Shown: positions 57,505 to 64,000 of the stretch, piece after piece
Position numbering within the stretch: position 1 is the first letter of the stretch
Layout of the letters: every line of letters begins with the position of its first letter
Source: Streptococcus mitis subsp. hohhotensis
Lineage (GTDB): Bacteria > Bacillota > Bacilli > Lactobacillales > Streptococcaceae
NCBI RefSeq assembly: GCF_000722775.1
Contig: NZ_JPFZ01000009.1
Span: forward strand, 62,001 to 126,000
Reading direction: 5' to 3'
DNA length: 64,000 nucleotides
The notes under the pieces: model-generated
Seen by the model: only the letters and a program-made list of their open reading frames with translations
The model's database searches: none
What the model was told of the DNA's origin: nothing
Made by a program: the position numbers and the translations under genes

Positions 57505-58105
57505 TGATTTTGCCAAGTATCTTCAAAGAATGATTGCCCTTACAGATACTGGATTAACCTTTACAAAAGATCCTTTCGACCGTGAGCGCTACGAAGACTT
57601 GCGAGGCCTTTTATCTGAAATGTTGAATCAGGCATCAGACCTTGATTCCGAAGAAGTGGCAGAAGTCTTGAAGCCAACTTCTGCTTATGCGACTCCGTTA
57701 ATGGACGTCCGTGCTTGGATTGTTGAGGACGAAAAGATTTGTCTGATTAGGGGACAAGGAGAGAATGATTGGGCTTTGCCAGGTGGCTTTGGTGAAGTCG
57801 GCTATTCTCCAACAGAAAATATTCTCAAGGAAATTGAAGAAGAAACCGGTTTTGAAGCTAAAGTAGAAAGACTACTAGCTGTTTTTGATACCAATCGTTT
57901 CCAACTACAGAGCAAGCAATATGCAAAGTTTGTTTTTGAATGTAAGCTTCTTGATGGACAATTCCAAAAAAATCAAGAAATTGCTGACCTTCAATTTTTT
58001 GCCATTGACCAACTGCCAGCCTTATCTGAAAAACGCATTACCAAGGAGCAAATAGAGATTCTTTGGCAGGTTTATCAAGGTCAGAGGGAGCAATATCTTG
58101 ATTAA
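57494..58105 (+). CDS. NUDIX hydrolase with N-terminal regulatory domain
   Basis: A 203-residue protein: N-terminal helical region (about 1-65) of the type found in ADP-ribose/nucleoside diphosphate hydrolases, then the NUDIX box GGFGEVGYSPTENILKEIEEETGF. It hydrolyses a nucleoside diphosphate linked to X; substrate unknown. Translationally coupled to murF. Confidence 0.9.
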   Translation: MNASDFAKYLQRMIALTDTGLTFTKDPFDRERYEDLRGLLSEMLNQASDLDSEEVAEVLKPTSAYATPLMDVRAWIVEDEKICLIRGQGENDWALPGGFGEVGYSPTENILKEIEEETGFEAKVERLLAVFDTNRFQLQSKQYAKFVFECKLLDGQFQKNQEIADLQFFAIDQLPALSEKRITKEQIEILWQVYQGQREQYLD

Positions 58106-58195
58106 GAAGATGATTATCGTATTTCTAAATTCATTTTTGACAAATAGCATGGTATAATAAAATGCAGGAAAATTTTGAATCATGAGGAATACTAG

Positions 58196-58899
58196 ATGAA
58201 TTTATGGGATATTTTTTTACGACCCAAGCAACAGAGCCACCCAAGTTTGATCTTTATTGGTATGTCAGTATATTTACACTCTTGGCCTTGACCTTCTATA
58301 CAGCCTATCGTTATCGTGAAAAGAAGGTTTACCAACGATTTTTCCAAATCTTGCAGGCCGTTCAGTTAATCCTTCTTTATGGTTGGTATGGGGTCAATCA
58401 TATGCCACTGTCAGAAAGTTTACCCTTTTACCATTGCCGTATGGCTATGTTTGTGGTGCTCTTGCTTCCTGGTCAGTCTAAATATAGGCAGTATTTTGCA
58501 TTACTAGGAACATTTGGGACATTAGCTGCCTTTGTTTATCCAGTGCCAGATCCTTATCCATTCCCGCATATTGCGATTTTATCCTTTATCTTTGGCCACT
58601 TAGCTCTCTTGGGGAACTCTCTAGTTTATCTCTTGAGACAGTACGATGCAAGAATGCTAGATGTGAAAAGAATTTTTCTTATGACCTTTGGACTAAATGC
58701 CTTGATTTTTGTGGTCAATTTAGTAACAGGTGGGGATTACGGATTTCTGACAAAACCGCCATTGGTTGGGGATCACGGCTTAGTAGCTAATTATTTGATT
58801 GTTTCTCTGGCCTTGTCAGCAGCCATTACTTTGACAAAGAAAATCTTGGAACTATTTTTAGAACAAGAAGCAGAAAAAATGATTGCAAAGAAAGCTTAG
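58196..58899 (+). CDS. TIGR02206/YwaF-like membrane protein with disturbed 5' end
   Basis: Six-helix membrane protein of about 230 residues (TYAYRYREKKVYQRFF, VNHMPLSESLPFYHCRMAMFVVLLLPG). The ATG with a ribosome site (GAGGA, 58196) reads MNLWDIFLRPKQ and is out of frame; the open frame begins at an internal ATG, 58204, MGYFFTTQATEPPKF. One more T in the T7 run (58212-58218) would join them as MNLWDIFFTTQ. So the gene either starts inefficiently at 58204, varies by slippage, or carries an assembly error. Confidence 0.7.
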
Positions 58900-58918
58900 A
58901 AATGAGCTTTCTTTTTTG
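58889..58918 (+). terminator. Terminator overlapping the end of the YwaF-like gene
   Basis: AGAAAGCT/AGCTTTCT stem with an 8-base loop and T6; the stem includes the stop codon. Confidence 0.75.
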
Positions 58919-59028
58919 TAGAATAGACAGATTGTTGACAAAGTTTACAGTGAATGAATTTCTGAACAGAAAAACTAAAAAATTGGCTGGTAAATTTAGG
59001 AAAAAACTGAGCACGATGAGATTTTTTG

Positions 59029-59037
59029 TGTTATAAT
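59029..59037 (+). promoter_or_regulatory. ftsAZ promoter (extended -10)
   Basis: TGTTATAAT, an extended -10 (TATAAT 59032-59037), 80 bases before ftsA; no good -35 is visible. Confidence 0.6.
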
Positions 59038-59118
59038 ATTCTGTGAATAGCTATGCCTACGTTTAGCTATTGAATATTACGAAGTTAGAAACTTGGAAGA
59101 TAGAGAGGATGCGATGTA

Positions 59119-60492
59119 ATGGCTAGAGAAGGCTTTTTTACAGGTCTAGATATTGGAACAAGCTCTGTCAAGGTGCTTGTAGCCGAGCAGAGAAATGGTG
59201 AATTAAATGTAATTGGCGTGAGTAATGCCAAAAGTAAAGGTGTAAAGGATGGAATTATTGTTGATATTGATGCAGCAGCAACTGCTATCAAATCAGCAAT
59301 TTCCCAAGCAGAAGAAAAAGCAGGCATCTCAATTAAATCAGTGAATGTTGGTTTACCAGCTAATCTCTTACAGGTAGAACCAACTCAAGGAATGATTCCA
59401 GTAACATCTGATACCAAGGAAATTATGGATCAAGATGTCGAAAATGTTGTCAAATCAGCTTTGACAAAGAGTATGACACCTGATCGTGAAGTTATCACAT
59501 TCATTCCTGAGGAATTTATTGTGGATGGTTTTCAAGGGATTCGTGACCCACGTGGTATGATGGGGGTTCGCCTTGAAATGCGTGGTTTACTTTATACAGG
59601 ACCTCGTACTATCTTGCACAATCTGCGTAAGACAGTTGAACGTGCAGGTGTTCAGGTTGAAAATATTATTATTTCACCACTAGCAATGGTTCAATCTATT
59701 TTGAATGAAGGTGAACGTGAATTTGGTGCTACAGTGATTGATATGGGGGCAGGTCAAACGACTGTCGCTACAATCCGTAACCAAGAACTCCAGTTTACCA
59801 ATATTCTCCAAGAAGGCGGAGATTATGTAACTAAGGATATTTCTAAAGTCTTGAAGACATCACAGAAACTAGCCGAAGGTTTGAAATTAAACTATGGAGA
59901 GGCTTATCCTCCTCTCGCAAGTAAAGAAACCTTCCAAGTCGAAGTGATCGGGGAAGTAGAACCTGTTGAAGTAACAGAAAATTACTTGTCAGAGATTATT
60001 TCTGCACGAATTAAGCATATTTTTGAACAAATCAAACAAGACTTAGACAGAAGACATTTATTGGATCTTCCTGGTGGCATTGTTTTGATTGGTGGAACCG
60101 CTATTTTACCGGGTATTGTGGAACTTGCTCAAGAAGTTTTTGGTGTTCGTGTTAAGCTTTATGTTCCAAACCAAGTTGGTATTCGCAATCCAGCCTTTGC
60201 GCATGTGATTAGTCTATCAGAATTCGCGGGACAATTGACAGAAGTACATCTCTTGGCTCAACGAGCAGTCAAGGGTGATGAAGGATTATTCCAACAACCG
60301 CTTAGTTTTGGGGGAATGATTCAGAAAACAGCTCAGTTTGTACAATCAACGCCTGTTCAACCAGCTCCTGCTCCAGAAGTAGAGCCGGTGGCGCCTACGG
60401 AACCAATGGCGGATTTCCAACAAGCTTCACAAAATAAACCGAAATTAGCAGATCGTTTCCGTGGCTTGATCGGAAGCATGTTTGACGAATAA
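59119..60492 (+). CDS. ftsA: Cell division protein FtsA
   Basis: Actin-like protein that tethers FtsZ to the membrane, 457 residues. ATP-site motifs LDIGTSSVKVLVAE, VIDMGAGQTTVATI and GGIVLIGGTAILPGI; C-terminal amphipathic helix LADRFRGLIGSMFDE binds the membrane. Starts the division cluster and precedes ftsZ by 16 bases. Confidence 0.98.
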   Translation: MAREGFFTGLDIGTSSVKVLVAEQRNGELNVIGVSNAKSKGVKDGIIVDIDAAATAIKSAISQAEEKAGISIKSVNVGLPANLLQVEPTQGMIPVTSDTKEIMDQDVENVVKSALTKSMTPDREVITFIPEEFIVDGFQGIRDPRGMMGVRLEMRGLLYTGPRTILHNLRKTVERAGVQVENIIISPLAMVQSILNEGEREFGATVIDMGAGQTTVATIRNQELQFTNILQEGGDYVTKDISKVLKTSQKLAEGLKLNYGEAYPPLASKETFQVEVIGEVEPVEVTENYLSEIISARIKHIFEQIKQDLDRRHLLDLPGGIVLIGGTAILPGIVELAQEVFGVRVKLYVPNQVGIRNPAFAHVISLSEFAGQLTEVHLLAQRAVKGDEGLFQQPLSFGGMIQKTAQFVQSTPVQPAPAPEVEPVAPTEPMADFQQASQNKPKLADRFRGLIGSMFDE

Positions 60493-60505
60493 AGAGGAAA
60501 AATAA

Positions 60506-61768
<1,263 letters not shown>

Positions 61769-61772
61769 GTAA

Positions 61773-62444
61773 ATGAATGTAAAAGAAAATACAGAACGTG
61801 TTTTTCGAGAAGTCGCAGAAGCAAGTCTGAGTGCTCATCGCGAGAGTGGCTCAGTCTCTGTCATTGCAGTTACCAAGTATGTAGATGTACCGACAGCGGA
61901 AGCCTTGCTTCCGCTAGGGGTTCATCATATCGGTGAAAATCGTGTCGATAAGTTTCTAGAGAAATATCAAGCTTTAAAAGATCGAGATGTGACTTGGCAT
62001 TTGATTGGTACCTTGCAAAGACGTAAGGTGAAAGATGTCATTCAATACGTTGATTATTTCCATGCATTGGATTCAGTAAAGCTAGCAGAGGAAATTCAAA
62101 AAAGAAGTGACAGAGTCATCAAATGTTTCATTCAAGTAAATATTTCTAAAGAAGAAAGCAAACACGGTTTTTCGAGAGAGGAACTGCTGGAAATCTTGCC
62201 AGAGTTAGCCAAACTAGATAAGATTGAATATGTTGGTTTAATGACGATGGCACCTTTTGAGGCTAGCAGTGAGCAGTTGAAAGAAATTTTCAAGGCGACT
62301 CAAGATTTACAAAAAGAAATCCAAGAAAAACAAATTCCAAATATGCCTATGACCGACTTAAGCATGGGAATGAGTCGTGATTATAAAGAAGCGATTCAAT
62401 TCGGTTCCACCTTTGTTCGCATAGGTACAGCATTTTTTAAGTAG
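61773..62444 (+). CDS. ylmE: PLP homeostasis protein YggS/YlmE
   Basis: PLP-binding TIM-barrel protein, 223 residues, VTKYVDVPTAEALLPLGVHHIGENR with the PLP lysine in AVTKY, and SMGMSRDYKEAIQFGSTFVRIG. It keeps vitamin B6 pools balanced. Four bases after ftsZ in the division cluster. Confidence 0.93.
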   Translation: MNVKENTERVFREVAEASLSAHRESGSVSVIAVTKYVDVPTAEALLPLGVHHIGENRVDKFLEKYQALKDRDVTWHLIGTLQRRKVKDVIQYVDYFHALDSVKLAEEIQKRSDRVIKCFIQVNISKEESKHGFSREELLEILPELAKLDKIEYVGLMTMAPFEASSEQLKEIFKATQDLQKEIQEKQIPNMPMTDLSMGMSRDYKEAIQFGSTFVRIGTAFFK

Positions 62445-62453
62445 GAGAGAACC

Positions 62454-62993
62454 ATGTCTTTAAAAGATAGATTCGATAGATTTATAGATTATTTTACGGA
62501 GGATGAGGATTTAAGTCTCCCTAATGAAAAACGAGATGAGCCCATTTTAACTCCAGTAAATTCTACACAGGAAAAGGCTCTCTCAACGAATCAACCACCG
62601 AGCACAAATAGTACAAAAGAAAATAATATTACTAGACTGCATGCACGTCAACAAGAGCTAGCAAAGCAAAATCAGCATTCTACTGAAAAAGTAACAATTG
62701 ATGTTCGTTATCCTAGAAAATATGAAGATGCGATAGAAATTGTTGATTTATTAGCAGGAAACGAAAGTATTTTGATTGATTTTCAATATATGACTGAAGT
62801 GCAAGCTCGTCGTTGTTTAGATTATCTGGATGGAGCTTGCCATGTTCTAGCTGGAAATTTGAAAAAGGTAGCTTCTACCATGTACCTGTTGACACCAGTG
62901 AATGTTATTGTAAATGTTGAAGATATTCGTTTACCAGATGAAGATCAACAGGGTGAGTTTGATTTTGATATGAGACGAAATAGAGTACGATGA
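62454..62993 (+). CDS. sepF: Cell division protein SepF
   Basis: FtsZ-binding membrane-associated ring protein, 179 residues: N-terminal amphipathic membrane helix ([15 protein letters not shown]), flexible linker and the C-terminal SepF domain ([44 protein letters not shown]). Overlaps ylmG by four bases. Confidence 0.95.
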   Translation: MSLKDRFDRFIDYFTEDEDLSLPNEKRDEPILTPVNSTQEKALSTNQPPSTNSTKENNITRLHARQQELAKQNQHSTEKVTIDVRYPRKYEDAIEIVDLLAGNESILIDFQYMTEVQARRCLDYLDGACHVLAGNLKKVASTMYLLTPVNVIVNVEDIRLPDEDQQGEFDFDMRRNRVR

Positions 62994-63256
62994 TGATTTT
63001 TTTAATTCGTCTGATTTATAATGCAGTGGATATTTACTCCCTGATTTTGGTAGCCTTTGCTGTCATGTCTTGGTTTCCAGGTGCCTATGAATCAAGTTTG
63101 GGTCGTTGGATTGTAGCATTGGTAAAACCAGTGCTTGCTCCTTTGCAACGCCTGCCTTTACAGATAGCAGGTCTGGATTTATCTATTTGGGTTGCGATTG
63201 TTTTGATTCGATTTTTAGGAGAAAACCTAGTCCGTTTTCTGGCGATGATAGGATGA
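62990..63256 (+). CDS. ylmG: YggT family membrane protein YlmG
   Basis: An 88-residue two-helix membrane protein with the family motif [16 protein letters not shown] and [15 protein letters not shown]. Linked to division and osmotic tolerance. ATGA overlaps with both neighbours. Confidence 0.92.
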   Translation: MMIFLIRLIYNAVDIYSLILVAFAVMSWFPGAYESSLGRWIVALVKPVLAPLQRLPLQIAGLDLSIWVAIVLIRFLGENLVRFLAMIG

Positions 63257-64000
63257 ATAAAGGGATTTACCAGCATTTCTCCATAGAAGATCGTCCATTT
63301 CTTGATAAGGGAATGGAATGGATAAAAAAGGTAGAAGATAGCTATGCTCCTTTTTTAACTCCTTTTATCAATCCTCATCAGGAGAAGCTATTAAAGATTT
63401 TGGCCAAAACCTATGGTCTTGCTTGTAGCAGTAGTGGGGAATTCGTCTCGAGTGAGTATGTTCGAGTTTTATTATACCCAGATTATTTCCAGCCAGAGTT
63501 TTCAGATTTTGAAATATCTCTCCAGGAAATAGTGTATTCCAATAAATTTGAACACTTAACGCATGCTAAGATTTTAGGGACAGTCATCAATCAATTGGGG
63601 ATTGAGCGGAAACTTTTTGGAGATATCCTAGTAGATGAAGAACGGGCGCAGATTATGATTAATCAGCAATTTCTTCTTCTCTTTCAAGATGGATTAAAGA
63701 AAATTGGCCGTATACCTGTTTCGCTGGAGGACCGTCCTTTCACCGAGAAAATAGATAAGCTAGAACAGTATCGAGAGCTGGATTTATGTGTGTCTAGTTT
63801 TAGATTAGATGTTCTTTTATCAAATGTTTTGAAACTATCTAGAAATCAAGCAAACCAGTTGATTGACAAGAAACTTGTCCAAGTAAATTATCATATGGTA
63901 GACAAATCAGATTATACTGTTCAAGTTGGAGACTTGATTAGTGTGAGAAAATTTGGGCGTTTGAGGTTGCTTCAAGATAAGGGACAAACTAAAAAAGAGA
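63253..64000 (+). CDS. ylmH: S4-domain RNA-binding protein YlmH, 3' end cut by the window
   Basis: Begins [19 protein letters not shown], four bases inside ylmG. The 249 visible residues contain the N-terminal domain and the C-terminal S4 fold (SSFRLDVLLSNVLKLSRNQA, then LIDKKLVQVNYH). No stop is reached; the family is about 260 residues. The protein is known to bind stalled large ribosomal subunits. divIVA would be expected next. Confidence 0.93.
   Translation, partial: MNKGIYQHFSIEDRPFLDKGMEWIKKVEDSYAPFLTPFINPHQEKLLKILAKTYGLACSSSGEFVSSEYVRVLLYPDYFQPEFSDFEISLQEIVYSNKFEHLTHAKILGTVINQLGIERKLFGDILVDEERAQIMINQQFLLLFQDGLKKIGRIPVSLEDRPFTEKIDKLEQYRELDLCVSSFRLDVLLSNVLKLSRNQANQLIDKKLVQVNYHMVDKSDYTVQVGDLISVRKFGRLRLLQDKGQTKKE

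Overview
The window is chromosomal DNA from a mitis-group streptococcus (Streptococcus pneumoniae, S. mitis or S. pseudopneumoniae). It is AT-rich and carries six BOX-type repeats, choline-binding surface proteins, a pneumococcal-type PBP2b and a sialic-acid (nan/sat) locus. Gene order is close to the pneumococcal backbone as I remember it (nrdR-dnaB-dnaI-der ... secA-aroG-aroG-acpS-alr-recG ... nan locus-pbp2b-recR-ddl-murF ... ftsA-ftsZ-ylm genes). The nan locus is smaller than in pneumococcus: no nanB, no PTS and no second sugar ABC system, which leans towards S. mitis or a close relative. No rRNA, tRNA or CRISPR was seen.

Layout. 1-3.2 kb: prmA (5' cut), rsmE, pepF. 3.2-6.9 kb: a MITE-like repeat, an NTF2-like gene divergent from an HxlR regulator, a DUF2785 gene, butA and an aquaporin. 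6.9-10.5 kb (minus): the queuosine precursor operon queC-D-E-F behind a probable riboswitch/terminator leader, trxA, a DUF4649 gene and a MarR regulator whose palindrome occurs at two promoters. 10.7-13.4 kb: lrgAB-like genes and an ABC exporter. 13.7-17.1 kb: two choline-binding proteins, one with a caspase-like domain, divergent from an Rgg regulator. 17.1-24.1 kb: an ABC/GntR operon, then nrdR-dnaB-dnaI-nitroreductase-der. 24.1-26.6 kb: a small ABC/membrane-protein group ending in a gene broken at a G8 tract. 26.8-35 kb: secA, tandem DAHP synthases, acpS, alr, recG. 35-38.4 kb: a 20-codon ORF, 50-bp repeats, an Rpn-family nuclease gene followed by tandem copies of its own 3' end, and a dead acetyltransferase. 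38.4-51.9 kb: acetyl esterase, truncated sialidase NanA, nanE, satABC, YhcH-like and DUF624 genes, sialic acid lyase (frameshifted), nanK, a RelBE-type module and nanR. 52-64 kb: pbp2b, recR, ddl, murF, a NUDIX gene, a membrane protein, and the division cluster ftsA-ftsZ-ylmE-sepF-ylmG-ylmH (3' cut).

How it works together. NanA releases sialic acid at the cell surface, SatABC imports it, and the lyase, kinase and epimerase feed N-acetylmannosamine into amino-sugar metabolism. Three promoters (before nanA, before nanE and before the lyase) share two upstream boxes at exactly the same spacing, and at two of them a cre-like site overlaps the -35. This points to one activator, probably NanR, plus catabolite repression.

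Most interesting: (1) the Rpn gene, in which full-length and duplicated 3' ends all keep a perfect internal Shine-Dalgarno and ATG, consistent with separately made C-terminal (antitoxin-like) proteins; (2) the invariant nan promoter architecture; (3) a choline-anchored caspase-like protease in a two-gene unit beside an Rgg regulator; (4) a -1 slippery heptamer exactly where the lyase reading frame breaks; (5) a toxin-antitoxin module lying between two copies of one terminator. Three reading-frame breaks (G8, A6, T7) sit at homopolymers, so assembly error must be excluded before biology is inferred.
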